NCBI GenBank assembly: GCA_013205605.1
Contig: JABMMK010000049.1
Location: 1-19,716, forward strand
Direction of reading: 5' to 3'
Source: Cytophagales bacterium
GTDB taxonomy: Bacteria; Bacteroidota; Bacteroidia; Cytophagales; Spirosomataceae
DNA: 19,716 nt
Shown here: piece by piece, positions 5,628 through 14,179 of the stretch
Numbering within the stretch: position 1 is the first letter of the stretch
Layout of the letters: every line of letters starts with the position of its first letter
Translations under genes and position numbers: made by a program
The notes under the pieces: model-generated
Database searches by the model: none
Told to the model about the DNA's origin: nothing
Seen by the model: the letters and a program-made list of their open reading frames with translations, nothing else

Positions 5628-8534
5628 ATGAGAAATAGTATTCCTTTTTTTAGATTAATCATATTTTTATTTTTTATTTCTTGTGGATCAGTTTATGGTC
5701 AGCAAACACAAAGTTCTACGGATCATTTAATTCACTTTCGGCTAGGTAAATCCTTTTTTGAAGCTAGAAATTATTTGGCTGCCCAAGAGTCATTCAGGAC
5801 CTATCTGTATGGTCTAACAGAAACGAATGCTGAAATGCTGAGTGAAAAAATATCAGCTGAATATCTATTATGCATGTGTTCGATTTATTCTATGCGCCCG
5901 GAGGCAGAAGTGTTGGCCAATCGTTTTGTTGAAAATTATCCTAAGAATCCTTATTCAGCAGATCTTGTTCGAGATTTAGGAATCTATTTTTATGAGGCAG
6001 GAGATTGGAAAAGGGCCATTAAATATTTGTCTAAGGGTTCATTGACCAACATTGAATTTAAATTTAAGCTGGCGGTTGCTTATTATCAAATAGGCCAAAA
6101 GGACGAGGCGCATGGTATTTTCAATCAAATTAAGACTGAGTCTGAGGAAGAGTTTTCCCAACCTGCTGCTTATTTTTCTGGTTTGATAAACTTCAATAGC
6201 AAGCATTACGATTTGGCCATTGAAGATTTTAAATTCATTGAAGGGGAATCAATTTATGGCCTTGAAGCGCCACGATGGATTACAAGTGCCTTGCTGAAAC
6301 AGGAAAAGTTTACGGAGCTTTTGGCTTATGCGAGCCCACTTTTGAAAAATACAAAATCTAAAATCAAACTCGATGATATTGGTATGATGGTTGGTAATTT
6401 GAGATTTCAGCGGGAAGACTTCCAAGAGGCTTATCAGGTATACCAACAATTATTCACGAGATATCCAGAGCGCATTACACGTTTGTTGACATTTAAAAAA
6501 GCATATGCTGTATTTAAAATTAAGAATTTTAAAGAAGCTAAAAGCGAGTTTGATAAATTAGTTTTTGTCAAGGATTCATTGGGCCAACAGGTTGAATACA
6601 ATAAAGGTTTGGTGTTGGAAGCCTTGGATCAAAAAGATGCTGCACTTAAGTCATTTGATTTAGTTAAATCCGTCAATTTTGACCCTCTTGTTACTCAAGA
6701 TGCCTACCTTAAGAAAATTGGCATTTTGAATGATCAAAAGAAATTTACAGCTGCTTTATTCGAAATTGACGAGTGTAATAAACGATTTCCAAAAGGAAAA
6801 AACCTTAATGATTTATTGAAGATGAGGATTTTTACGGTGAGTAATTGGGGTAATTTAGGTGCGATTGAGGCATATTTGAAGCAAGCAAAGGGGCAAAATA
6901 CCGATGTTCAAGCTATTTATCAATCCTTGTTGTACGATAAGGCTAATCGGGCCTATAAATCAAATGATTTGACAGAAGCCTTGGCTGATTTTAAAAAATC
7001 GTCGAGTTATCCGGTGAATGCGGAAATAGCCGCCTATGCTAAATACGGACAGGGAGAAATACTGTCGAAGACCAATCGGAATCCTGAGGCGGTCAAAGTT
7101 TACATGAATTTACTTTCGGATATTGCATCCATTGCCGACATGGATGGACTAAAGCAACGGATTAGGTTAAGCTTAGCGCAGTCTTTTACGTATATGTCGA
7201 TGTACGAAAAAGCCCAACAATATTTCGTGGAGTACGAAAGCAATATTAAAGATTTAACGGCCAAATACAATACCTATTTAAATCTCGCTGAGGTCTCTGT
7301 GGCCGCGGGTAAATTAAACGAAGGAATTAAATATTTTGACTTAGCCAGCTCGATTTCAGTTGAAAATAAATTTGAAATAGTCACGCGTAAAGCTTCTATT
7401 TTATATGATCTACGAAAATATAAGGAGGCTTCAATAGAATACGAAAAGCTATTGAAACTTGGTAAATCTGGGGAAGAGGCAGATTTTAATACCTATCGCT
7501 ATTATGATTGCCTTTTCAGATTCCAAACAAATGAGGCCTATGCTAAAGTAATTAAAGGCCTGTATGAGTTGGTTAATCGACCTAATTTGGCACCCGCGCT
7601 TTTAATAAAATCATTGATGGTGAAGGGTCAATCCTATGAAAATACAGGTCAGTTTTTTGCGGCTGCAGATGATTATAGGAGAATAGTGACCGAATTCCCT
7701 AAAGATCCGTCTGCCAAAGATGCGATTATTGGCTTGCGGGAAATGTTAACTCGAACAAATCGTTCATTGGAATTTATCGCTATTTCTGAAAAATTTGAAT
7801 TGGTTAATCCTGAGGATGAAGACAATGCGGATCGGAGTTTTGAAAATGTTCGTATGAGTTTTAATATAAAACGATACAAAGAAGTAACACTTTTGGGACA
7901 AAAGTTTTTAACAAAATATCCAACATACGAAATTGTCGCTCAGGCTAATTATTATTTGGCTGAATCTCATTTCCAATTAAAAAACTATGCTCAGTCGACG
8001 GATCTCTATAAAAAAGTGCTAAAGAGTTCGGTTGATTCGCTTCATGCAATGTCAAGTGCAGGGATCATGAAAGGATATTTAAAAATGGGTTATTTGGACT
8101 CAGCGGCGAATCATTTCGGCCAATTGGCAACAAGAGATTCGCTTGTTTTGTCTGCTTACACGGAAGAAATCGCCAAAGGATACGAACTGAAAGGAGATAA
8201 ACAGAAAGAATCACAATGGTTGGTCCAGACGACAAAGTTTGATTCATTTTTAAAAGGAGCTCAGGCTTCCTTGCGTCTGGCGACCATAATGTCGAATGAT
8301 GCCAAATACAAGGAATCGAACGATTTCATTAAGTTGAATTTTGTGGATAAGGCCGGTCGTTTTTATGATGCGGAAGCCTCAGTGGTGGGAAAGGCCTTTT
8401 TATTATTGGCTGATAATTTTGCCAATTTGAAAAACATCCCACAAAGTAAAGCTATCTTATCTAGTTTGATTGAAAGTTCCAGTGATATAGAAATTAAGAA
8501 GTTGGCCAAAGTTAAATTACAAGCATTAAAATAA
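5628..8534 (+). CDS. Large periplasmic TPR-repeat protein
   Basis: A 968-residue exported protein made almost wholly of tetratricopeptide repeats. I choose the ATG at 5628; it gives a signal peptide with a long hydrophobic core and cleavage near VYGQ (residues 22-25). A cysteine at residue 19 could be read as a weak lipobox, but the Gly-Gln site is more typical. Helix pairs of the form A..Y...G.Y..A...Y appear throughout, for example around LGIYFYEAGDWKRAIKYL, LAVAYYQIGQKDEA, YLNLAEVSVAAGKLNEGIKYF and YYLAESHFQLKNYAQSTDLY; I count at least fifteen. TPR solenoids scaffold protein complexes. The next gene, a plug-less receptor-like barrel, begins 2 bp after its stop, so they form an operon and the TPR protein may dock on that barrel from the periplasm (inference). 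Confidence 0.88.
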   Translation: MRNSIPFFRLIIFLFFISCGSVYGQQTQSSTDHLIHFRLGKSFFEARNYLAAQESFRTYLYGLTETNAEMLSEKISAEYLLCMCSIYSMRPEAEVLANRFVENYPKNPYSADLVRDLGIYFYEAGDWKRAIKYLSKGSLTNIEFKFKLAVAYYQIGQKDEAHGIFNQIKTESEEEFSQPAAYFSGLINFNSKHYDLAIEDFKFIEGESIYGLEAPRWITSALLKQEKFTELLAYASPLLKNTKSKIKLDDIGMMVGNLRFQREDFQEAYQVYQQLFTRYPERITRLLTFKKAYAVFKIKNFKEAKSEFDKLVFVKDSLGQQVEYNKGLVLEALDQKDAALKSFDLVKSVNFDPLVTQDAYLKKIGILNDQKKFTAALFEIDECNKRFPKGKNLNDLLKMRIFTVSNWGNLGAIEAYLKQAKGQNTDVQAIYQSLLYDKANRAYKSNDLTEALADFKKSSSYPVNAEIAAYAKYGQGEILSKTNRNPEAVKVYMNLLSDIASIADMDGLKQRIRLSLAQSFTYMSMYEKAQQYFVEYESNIKDLTAKYNTYLNLAEVSVAAGKLNEGIKYFDLASSISVENKFEIVTRKASILYDLRKYKEASIEYEKLLKLGKSGEEADFNTYRYYDCLFRFQTNEAYAKVIKGLYELVNRPNLAPALLIKSLMVKGQSYENTGQFFAAADDYRRIVTEFPKDPSAKDAIIGLREMLTRTNRSLEFIAISEKFELVNPEDEDNADRSFENVRMSFNIKRYKEVTLLGQKFLTKYPTYEIVAQANYYLAESHFQLKNYAQSTDLYKKVLKSSVDSLHAMSSAGIMKGYLKMGYLDSAANHFGQLATRDSLVLSAYTEEIAKGYELKGDKQKESQWLVQTTKFDSFLKGAQASLRLATIMSNDAKYKESNDFIKLNFVDKAGRFYDAEASVVGKAFLLLADNFANLKNIPQSKAILSSLIESSSDIEIKKLAKVKLQALK

Positions 8535-8536
8535 GT

Positions 8537-10240
8537 ATGTTATCAATGAACACAACCCTAGTTAAAGGCAACAAGATTATTCTGACGCATTTTTTGTGGT
8601 TTGTTGGCATGCTTGTTACCCCCACCTTATTGGCCCAAAAAGGTACGATTGATCGGAGTGTCATAACTACTTTTGGTGGAGCGAAAAAGACGATTGACTT
8701 AAAGGTTTCAGATCGTAAATTTGAAGAATTGCCTTCCTTTAAAATCGAATCACCATCCGTGATTTTAAAATTGGATTCCAGGGATTGGCCCTTAGATTCG
8801 TTGGCTAAGTTTACAGAACCCGAAGCTTTGAAATTGCAAGTTAATGGTTCGAAATTAGCTATTATAACCGTTAAAAACACCAATATTGCCAAATTTGGAA
8901 TTGGAAATTATGGCCGAACGTTATTTAATTTTAATACAGGTTATGCTCCGAGTGAGAATAAATTTTTAGGCTTGTATGTTAATCATGATGCCAATCAAAC
9001 AGGTTCTGTTTTAAATGAATATTCGGGAAGAAGTGAGAATGAAGTTCGCTTTTCTAGTCGAAGTTTTGGTAAGAAAGTTTTTTGGGATAGCCGGGTTTCT
9101 TATAAAGAAAATTCCACTGCTTTTTATGGCATGCAAGAAATTCCAAAGTATTATACGATACGGGATATCGAGGTTGTTAATAATCGTTTTCTAGTTTCTG
9201 GTAATTTTAGTAATTCGGACAAGGAAGGGAAATCTGATTATTCAGGTACTTCATCCTTTCATTTTTTCTCGAACCAACGAAATGAATCGGAATGGGTTTC
9301 TCAATCCAATTTTCAATATTCAACCGATTTTAGTCCTACTTTGATTGGGCAGATTGATGCTGATTTTATCTTGTCGGAACTTACGCAGGTCACAAGCTTA
9401 AGTAGACAGTTTTATCGCTTAAAGCCAAAAATTCAGTTTTCTGGGGCTCGAATTGCCTTGCAAGTAGGTTTAAATATCATTAATTCGAGTGATGGAATAG
9501 CGACTAAATCACAGGGGAGTGTTTTTCCGCAAATATCCATTGATTATGCGCCTTCTGATATTTTTCATTTGTTTGGTGGGATAGGAGGCGATGTACAGTT
9601 TAATTCTTTGTCCAGTTTCTCAGCAGAATTGCCTTGGCTAGGGGCCAAAACCCAGGTTAAAAATACGAGCCAAGTTGGCAATGTCTATGGGGGAATCAAA
9701 GGAACTACCGAAAAATACGTCGATTTTGAGCTTAAGTATGCTTATTCTGAATATGCTGATCTTCCATTTTTTGTTAATTCACTGACTCAAAATGGTGCTT
9801 TTGAAATGATTTACGTTGGGGATGAAAAGAAAGTGAAAGTAGTCAATTTAACAGGTCACTTTAATTTTAAGATGGCTGAGGGAATTACCACAGGGATAAA
9901 ATTTGACGCGGCAACGTATGACAACTTAATTATTGAAAAGCCTTTTCATAGGCCTAATTTGGTAGCTTCTTGGACCAATTCAATTCGATTATCCAATAAA
10001 CTTTTATTGTCACCCGATGTTTATTTGATCAATGGTTTGTTTGCTCGTGATGTAAAAACTCAAAAAGCTGTAGCTTTAGATGACATCATGGATTTGAATG
10101 TTAAATTGCATTATCAGCTCAATCCTAATACAAGTTTTCATATTCAAGGAAATAATTTAACTGGCAAAGCCTATCAACGCTATATGAATTATGCGGTTCA
10201 AGGACTTAATTTTAATGCGGGCTTTGGTTACTCATTTTAA
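8537..10240 (+). CDS. Plug-less TonB-receptor-like outer-membrane barrel
   Basis: A 567-residue outer-membrane protein. Signal peptide cleavage is near LLAQ (about residues 31-34); a second ATG at 8546 (residue 4) is a possible start. After about 80 residues of non-barrel sequence the chain enters antiparallel strands beginning at FGIGNYGRTLFNFNTGY (about 117-133), which is the way the barrels of TonB-dependent receptors begin in this phylum, and it ends in an aromatic closing strand (GFGYSF). I see no carboxypeptidase-like repeat, no TonB box and no plug-domain signatures, and 567 residues is short for a complete receptor. So it is more likely a constitutive barrel or a structural partner than a TonB-driven importer. 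The 2-bp spacing from the TPR gene argues for a joint complex. I recall similar pairs in other Bacteroidota, usually annotated simply as a TonB-dependent receptor. Confidence 0.8.
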   Translation: MLSMNTTLVKGNKIILTHFLWFVGMLVTPTLLAQKGTIDRSVITTFGGAKKTIDLKVSDRKFEELPSFKIESPSVILKLDSRDWPLDSLAKFTEPEALKLQVNGSKLAIITVKNTNIAKFGIGNYGRTLFNFNTGYAPSENKFLGLYVNHDANQTGSVLNEYSGRSENEVRFSSRSFGKKVFWDSRVSYKENSTAFYGMQEIPKYYTIRDIEVVNNRFLVSGNFSNSDKEGKSDYSGTSSFHFFSNQRNESEWVSQSNFQYSTDFSPTLIGQIDADFILSELTQVTSLSRQFYRLKPKIQFSGARIALQVGLNIINSSDGIATKSQGSVFPQISIDYAPSDIFHLFGGIGGDVQFNSLSSFSAELPWLGAKTQVKNTSQVGNVYGGIKGTTEKYVDFELKYAYSEYADLPFFVNSLTQNGAFEMIYVGDEKKVKVVNLTGHFNFKMAEGITTGIKFDAATYDNLIIEKPFHRPNLVASWTNSIRLSNKLLLSPDVYLINGLFARDVKTQKAVALDDIMDLNVKLHYQLNPNTSFHIQGNNLTGKAYQRYMNYAVQGLNFNAGFGYSF

Positions 10241-10243
10241 TCA

Positions 10244-10303
10244 TTGATTTTTGTTAGGTATGTAATTTCGCAGCCTTAGATCTTTTTCTTTTGATTATTT
10301 TTG
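10244..10303 (+). promoter_or_regulatory. Promoter region of the lipoprotein gene
   Basis: An exact TAnnTTTG (TATTTTTG) lies at 10296-10303 with its last G 19 bases before the A of the ATG at 10322, the same distance as in alkB. No TTG lies at the usual -33 distance. A second near match, TAATTTCG at 10263-10270 followed by CAGCC with TTG at 10244-10246, could be an alternative promoter. The 81-bp spacer after the barrel gene holds no hairpin terminator, so read-through from the TPR operon is also possible. Confidence 0.4.
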
Positions 10304-10321
10304 TTTTTAAATCATTCAAAT

Positions 10322-10990
10322 ATGTTTCAAAGATCGTTCCTACTTATTTTAATCATATCCTCTCTGGCCTGCTCACAGAAAAAAAATCAAATACAAAATT
10401 TTGGAAGTTTAAATGAAGTGCTTGCTTGCAAGACGTTGAATGGTTTACAATTAAAATATGGAGTTGAAAATGTCATCAATGACACCTCTTGGGTGATTGG
10501 GGATGATACTTTGCGAGGTAGTATTATTTTTCCAAATTCTACCAAACAAGCGTTTGTATATTTCCATGATGGGAACATTGTCGATGTAACGATTAAAGGA
10601 GAAAGTGCTGATTGGAAAACAAAATCAGGACTATATTTGGGCATGACATTGTCTGAAGTACAATTGATAAACGCTAAAAACTTTACCCTTTCAGGTTTCA
10701 ATTGGTCTCATGGTGGCTCGGTGGTAAGTTGGGAAGGGGGAAAATTAACCGGCGATTCCACCCTGAGTCATTTGGCCGTGTTTTCTAATGTTTCAAATGA
10801 ACACCAAGGCATTTCTGATGAAGCATATAAATTGATATCTGGGGAAGTTGAGTTCGACGTTCGGCATCCCGACATTCAAAAATTAAATCCAAAACTAGAT
10901 TTGATATCCCTTGTCATCCCAAAAATTCCGACAAAATCCGAAGGAAAGAAAATAGGAAGCCGCATTAAGCAAAGCCAAGTTCCTAATTAA
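10322..10990 (+). CDS. Small lipoprotein of unknown function
   Basis: A 222-residue protein. The ATG at 10322 gives a short signal sequence ending in SSLAC with Cys17 as the likely lipid-modified residue; the TTG at 10301 would add seven residues without purpose and lies in the promoter. The residues after the cysteine (SQKKN) are basic and lack the acidic surface-export signal known for Bacteroidota lipoproteins, so the protein probably faces the periplasm. The centre (about 103-142) has GLYLGMTLSEV followed by NFTLSGFNWSHGG and SWEGGKL, a pattern I associate with a hypothetical Bacteroidota family; the GMTLSEV turn also recalls BamE-like folds, but this is only suggestive. It follows the TPR-barrel pair on the same strand. 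Its stop overlaps that of the convergent dehydrogenase gene. Confidence 0.75.
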   Translation: MFQRSFLLILIISSLACSQKKNQIQNFGSLNEVLACKTLNGLQLKYGVENVINDTSWVIGDDTLRGSIIFPNSTKQAFVYFHDGNIVDVTIKGESADWKTKSGLYLGMTLSEVQLINAKNFTLSGFNWSHGGSVVSWEGGKLTGDSTLSHLAVFSNVSNEHQGISDEAYKLISGEVEFDVRHPDIQKLNPKLDLISLVIPKIPTKSEGKKIGSRIKQSQVPN

Positions 10991-11937
10991 GGATTGACAC
11001 AGTTGGCAACCTTTCCCTGTACATACGATTTCAATGTATTTTCTAAGGAAGTAACAATCCTTTTTCTAGCTTCCAGGCTAATCCAAGCAATGTGAGGCGT
11101 GATTATGGCATTTGGAATTCCGATGAGCGGATGGCCAACGGCCGGTGGCTCTACCTCTAATACATCTAAAAGTGCTGCGCTTATTTGGCCTGAAACCAAA
11201 GCTGATTTTAGATCTAGTGAATGAATTAAACCACCTCTGGATGTATTGATTAAAATAGAACTACTTTTCATGTGGGAAAGAAATTCGCTATTGATCATTT
11301 TGTCCGTCTTTTCCGTGAGTGGGCAATGTAAACTAATCACATCTGAGGTTGACGCTAATTCATTTATGCTGACAAATTTGCGATTGACTAGGTGTAAATC
11401 TTTGGTATGATGATATATTACTTGCATGCCTAAACTCTCAGCCATGTTGGCAAATGCTTGGCCTATATTGCCCATGCCTATAATCCCCAAGGTTTTCCCG
11501 TGCCACTCCCGAATCGGACTTAGGGTATAAGACCAATCTTGGTTGGTACTCCATTCTCCTCTTTTGACCGATTTTTCATGCAAGTCTACTTGATTGCTAT
11601 AATTCAGCAACATCGCTAAGGCATGTTGGGCTACCGAAAATGTCCCATAATTGGGAACATTAGATACTTGAATTCCTTTTTCCTTACATGCCTGAACATC
11701 CACGATGTTATACCCGGTGGCTGAAACTAAAATCAGTGTAAGGTTTGGGAATAAAGCTAAATCCTCGGCGCCAATAGGACATTTATTGGTTATAATTACT
11801 TCGATGGAATGATCAATGTGTTTTAATTCATCTCGAGAAGTACGATCTCGAAAAATGATTTCACCATATTTTTCAAAAACAGATACGTCTAAATCTTTCT
11901 GAAACAGGGTAAATCCATCTAAAATTAAAATTTTCAT
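10987..11937 (-). CDS. D-2-hydroxyacid dehydrogenase (glycerate dehydrogenase-like)
   Basis: A complete 316-residue NAD(P)-dependent oxidoreductase of the D-isomer-specific 2-hydroxyacid dehydrogenase family. The Rossmann motif GMGNIG is at 154-159; the catalytic triad is R234 (NTSRGG), E263 (LEVEPP) and H282 (TPHIAW). The TPHIAW block and LDVLEVEPP favour glycerate dehydrogenase / hydroxypyruvate reductase, which interconverts hydroxypyruvate and D-glycerate, over lactate or phosphoglycerate dehydrogenase; no ACT domain is present. The cofactor-selecting loop after the second beta strand (IYHHTKD, 174-180) lacks the usual acidic residue for NAD, so NADP use is possible. The start overlaps the stop of the MazG-like gene by ATGA, so it is the last gene of the mgtE cluster. 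Confidence 0.9.
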   Translation of the reverse strand: MKILILDGFTLFQKDLDVSVFEKYGEIIFRDRTSRDELKHIDHSIEVIITNKCPIGAEDLALFPNLTLILVSATGYNIVDVQACKEKGIQVSNVPNYGTFSVAQHALAMLLNYSNQVDLHEKSVKRGEWSTNQDWSYTLSPIREWHGKTLGIIGMGNIGQAFANMAESLGMQVIYHHTKDLHLVNRKFVSINELASTSDVISLHCPLTEKTDKMINSEFLSHMKSSSILINTSRGGLIHSLDLKSALVSGQISAALLDVLEVEPPAVGHPLIGIPNAIITPHIAWISLEARKRIVTSLENTLKSYVQGKVANCVNP

Positions 11938-12263
11938 GATTTTAGTTTTGGGTTATTCTGATGTCTTTCCTTATCTCTTTCCGTTTTTTTCACAAGACTT
12001 TTGGTAAAAGCTTCTTGTAAATCAACCCCCGTTTGGTTGGCCAAACAAATCAGCACAAACAAAACATCCGCCATTTCTTCCCCTAAATCTTTGTTTTTGT
12101 CGGACTCTTTTTCTGATTGTTCCCCATATCTTCTGGCAATAATGCGAGCCACTTCACCCACCTCTTCGGTTAGCATGGCCATGTTGGTGAGCTCGCTAAA
12201 ATATCGAACACCCACTTCTTTAATCCATTTGTCGACTAATTTTTGTGATTCTTCTATGGTCAT
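11934..12263 (-). CDS. MazG-like nucleotide pyrophosphohydrolase
   Basis: A single-domain, 109-residue, all-alpha MazG-type enzyme expected to split nucleoside triphosphates to monophosphate and pyrophosphate with Mg2+, clearing damaged or non-canonical nucleotides. The metal-binding helices are seen as EEVGE (33-37) and EEMAD (62-66). It is about half the size of two-domain E. coli MazG and of the small dimer or tetramer kind. It overlaps its upstream neighbour dtd by one base (TAATG) and its downstream neighbour by four (ATGA), so all three are translated as a coupled set. The C-terminal tail (KKTERDKERHQNNPK) is charged and probably flexible. The natural nucleotide substrate cannot be read from sequence. 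Confidence 0.9.
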   Translation of the reverse strand: MTIEESQKLVDKWIKEVGVRYFSELTNMAMLTEEVGEVARIIARRYGEQSEKESDKNKDLGEEMADVLFVLICLANQTGVDLQEAFTKSLVKKTERDKERHQNNPKLKS

Positions 12264-12715
12264 TAGCTTGGATTTTTTGAGTCAATAATAATGGTTACAG
12301 GTCCGTCATTGATCAGTGAAACTTTCATATCTGCACCAAAAATTCCTGTTTGAATGGGTTTGGTGAGTTTAAACGTTAATTGTCGAGTCATTTCCTCATA
12401 AAGAGGTATTGCATGTTCCGGCCTACTGGCTTCAATGAAACTTGGCCGATTTCCTTTTTTGGTCGATGCGATTAAAGTAAATTGACTGACCAATAAAATG
12501 TCGCCATTTACTTGGGATAGGTCCAAATTCATTTTCCCCTCCGCATCTGAAAAAATGCGCAAAGCACTTATTTTATTGGATAAATATTGGACGTCCTCCA
12601 TTCTATCAGCTTCATGAATACCCAAAAGCACCACAAATCCTTGTGCTATTTTGGCATGCAATTGACCGTTGATGTGAAGCTGAGCCTCAGAAACTCGTTG
12701 GACTACCGCGATCAT
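12263..12715 (-). CDS. dtd: D-aminoacyl-tRNA deacylase
   Basis: A 150-residue cytoplasmic editing enzyme, normal length for the family, that removes D-amino acids (and glycine mischarged on tRNA-Ala) from tRNA. Signature motifs: SQFTLIA at 77-83 and NDGPVT at 136-141, where G138-P139 is the cross-subunit Gly-cisPro that enforces chirality. The N-terminus MIAVVQRVSEA matches the family start, which fixes the ATG at 12715. It begins 3 bp after the mgtE stop and its own stop shares a base with the MazG-like start, so it is the second gene of this cluster. The role is confident. Confidence 0.96.
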   Translation of the reverse strand: MIAVVQRVSEAQLHINGQLHAKIAQGFVVLLGIHEADRMEDVQYLSNKISALRIFSDAEGKMNLDLSQVNGDILLVSQFTLIASTKKGNRPSFIEASRPEHAIPLYEEMTRQLTFKLTKPIQTGIFGADMKVSLINDGPVTIIIDSKNPS

Positions 12716-12718
12716 CCC

Positions 12719-14095
12719 CTACAATAATAAATAGACAATCAAGAAATATACCCCATAACCCAATATATCATTGGTAGTAGTGATGAAGGGACCACTCGCC
12801 ACCGCAGGATTAATTTTCAATTGATTTAAAACTAATGGAGTAATGGTTCCCATTAATGAGGCTAGCATAACTACCGCAAAGAGTGAAATAGAGACAGTTG
12901 TGGACAACATAATTTCGCCAGAATCAACGAGCAATGAACATCCAAAAGCAAATATAGCTGCAATGATGGCATTGATAAATGCCACTATTAATACTTTTTG
13001 AAGTCGTTTCCAAAGCGTGGTATCGAGACCACTTTTATCGGCTAAACTTTGAACGATTAAGGAAGAAGATTGAATGCCTACATTGCCACCCGTTGACCCA
13101 ATCAAAGGTATAAATGCGGAAATTGCTGGCAAAAGAGCAATGGTATCATCAAATCGATCGATGATTTTGGCGGCTAAAAAACTGCCGACCATCCCGCCAA
13201 TTAACCAAGGTAAACGGGAGCGAACTAAAAGCCAAATAGAGTCATCTTCTTCCACGTCCTCTGAGATACCGGCCATGACTTGAATATCCTCTTGGGCAGA
13301 TTCGGTGATAAAATCGACCACGTCGTCAATGGTAATTCGGCCTAAAAGTCGGCCTTGAATATTGATCACAGGAATCGCTTCAAGGTCATATTTCTGCATA
13401 ATGTCAGCGACTTCTTCCCCGGCTACATAGGTTTGAACGGACACTATTTCATCGTCTTCATATACATCTTGTATTTTAGAACCTCGCTTGGCTAAAATTA
13501 TTTTCTTTAAAGAAACGGTTCCTAGTAATTTGCCATCGTCATCTACGACATAAACGGAATAGACTTTCTCCACATCTTCGGCTTGTCGGCGAATTTCCTC
13601 CACACACTCCGTAACCGTTTGTTTGACATTTATTTTGATTAACTCCTTTTGCATTAATCCTCCAGCACAATCCTCATCGTAATGCATTAGGTCAATAATA
13701 AACCTGGCTTGTTCGCGGTCTTTTAAAAGTGCGATCACTTCTTCTCGCACGCGAACGGGTTGCTCGTTTAAAATATCCACCGCATCATCTGAATCAATGA
13801 CGTTGATATATTCGGCTATTTCGTTTGAGTTGAAATTTTTTAAAAACTTCTTGCGATCATCCGCGTCGATGGTCGAGATAATCTCAGCGGCAATTTTCTT
13901 GTCTAAAAGGAGTACTATATATTTTGCTTCTTCACCCGTTAATTCGATTAAGATATTGGTGATATCGGCAGGAAATAGTTCGTCTGTTTTTTTAATAATT
14001 TCATCTGTCGCCTGATTTTGAATCAACAAGCGAACCTCTTCTAAATACTCTTTCGTGAGTTCAAACGGAAGGTGTTGTGTGTTTACTACTTCCAT
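12719..14095 (-). CDS. mgtE: Magnesium transporter MgtE
   Basis: A 458-residue homodimeric inner-membrane Mg2+ channel. Domain order: N-terminal superhelical MgtE_N (about 20-130, with the acidic DADDRKKFLKNF region), two CBS domains (about 140-200 and 205-265), a plug helix (about 266-290) and a five-helix membrane domain (about 293-458). GGNVGIQ (336-342) and the last helix with TTTND (439-443), whose D443 corresponds to the selectivity aspartate of the Thermus protein, identify the family. The acidic N and CBS domains sense cytosolic Mg2+ and close the pore. Only 84 bp separate it from rsmA upstream, too little for an M-box riboswitch, so gating rather than RNA control is expected. It leads the mgtE, dtd, MazG-like, dehydrogenase cluster. 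Confidence 0.95.
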   Translation of the reverse strand: MEVVNTQHLPFELTKEYLEEVRLLIQNQATDEIIKKTDELFPADITNILIELTGEEAKYIVLLLDKKIAAEIISTIDADDRKKFLKNFNSNEIAEYINVIDSDDAVDILNEQPVRVREEVIALLKDREQARFIIDLMHYDEDCAGGLMQKELIKINVKQTVTECVEEIRRQAEDVEKVYSVYVVDDDGKLLGTVSLKKIILAKRGSKIQDVYEDDEIVSVQTYVAGEEVADIMQKYDLEAIPVINIQGRLLGRITIDDVVDFITESAQEDIQVMAGISEDVEEDDSIWLLVRSRLPWLIGGMVGSFLAAKIIDRFDDTIALLPAISAFIPLIGSTGGNVGIQSSSLIVQSLADKSGLDTTLWKRLQKVLIVAFINAIIAAIFAFGCSLLVDSGEIMLSTTVSISLFAVVMLASLMGTITPLVLNQLKINPAVASGPFITTTNDILGYGVYFLIVYLLL

Positions 14096-14124
14096 GATTT
14101 GAGGTTAAGAAAATGAATGATCTG

Positions 14125-14157
14125 CAAATTTATAAAATAATGACTTAAATCAGGCAA
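14125..14157 (-). promoter_or_regulatory. Probable mgtE operon promoter (TTG-N22-TAnnTTTG)
   Basis: On the minus strand, TTG (14157 to 14155) is followed after 22 bases by TAAATTTG (14132 to 14125), an exact Bacteroidota promoter with the same spacing as the one before alkB. The start point would be near 14118, giving a leader of about 23 bases before the mgtE ATG at 14095. So the four-gene cluster can be transcribed independently of rsmA. Confidence 0.55.
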
Positions 14158-14179
14158 TTTGAAACGAAGATATCCTGAA

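Noticed and set aside
8512..8892. Minus-strand open frame of 126 codons across the TPR/barrel junction
   Set aside because: It lies opposite two well-supported genes, has no homology I recognise and no promoter or start context; it is an antisense shadow.
8537..10240. Complete TonB-dependent receptor or SusC-like protein
   Set aside because: No plug, TonB box or N-terminal carboxypeptidase-like repeat is seen and no SusD-like gene is adjacent.
12001..12288. Plus-strand open frame of 95 codons opposite the MazG-like gene
   Set aside because: The opposite strand encodes clear MazG metal motifs; the composition (serine and threonine rich, no motifs) is that of a shadow frame.
14096..14179. Possible Mg2+-sensing riboswitch before mgtE
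   Set aside because: Only 84 bp are available and a promoter occupies part of it; no M-box-like stem set is visible.
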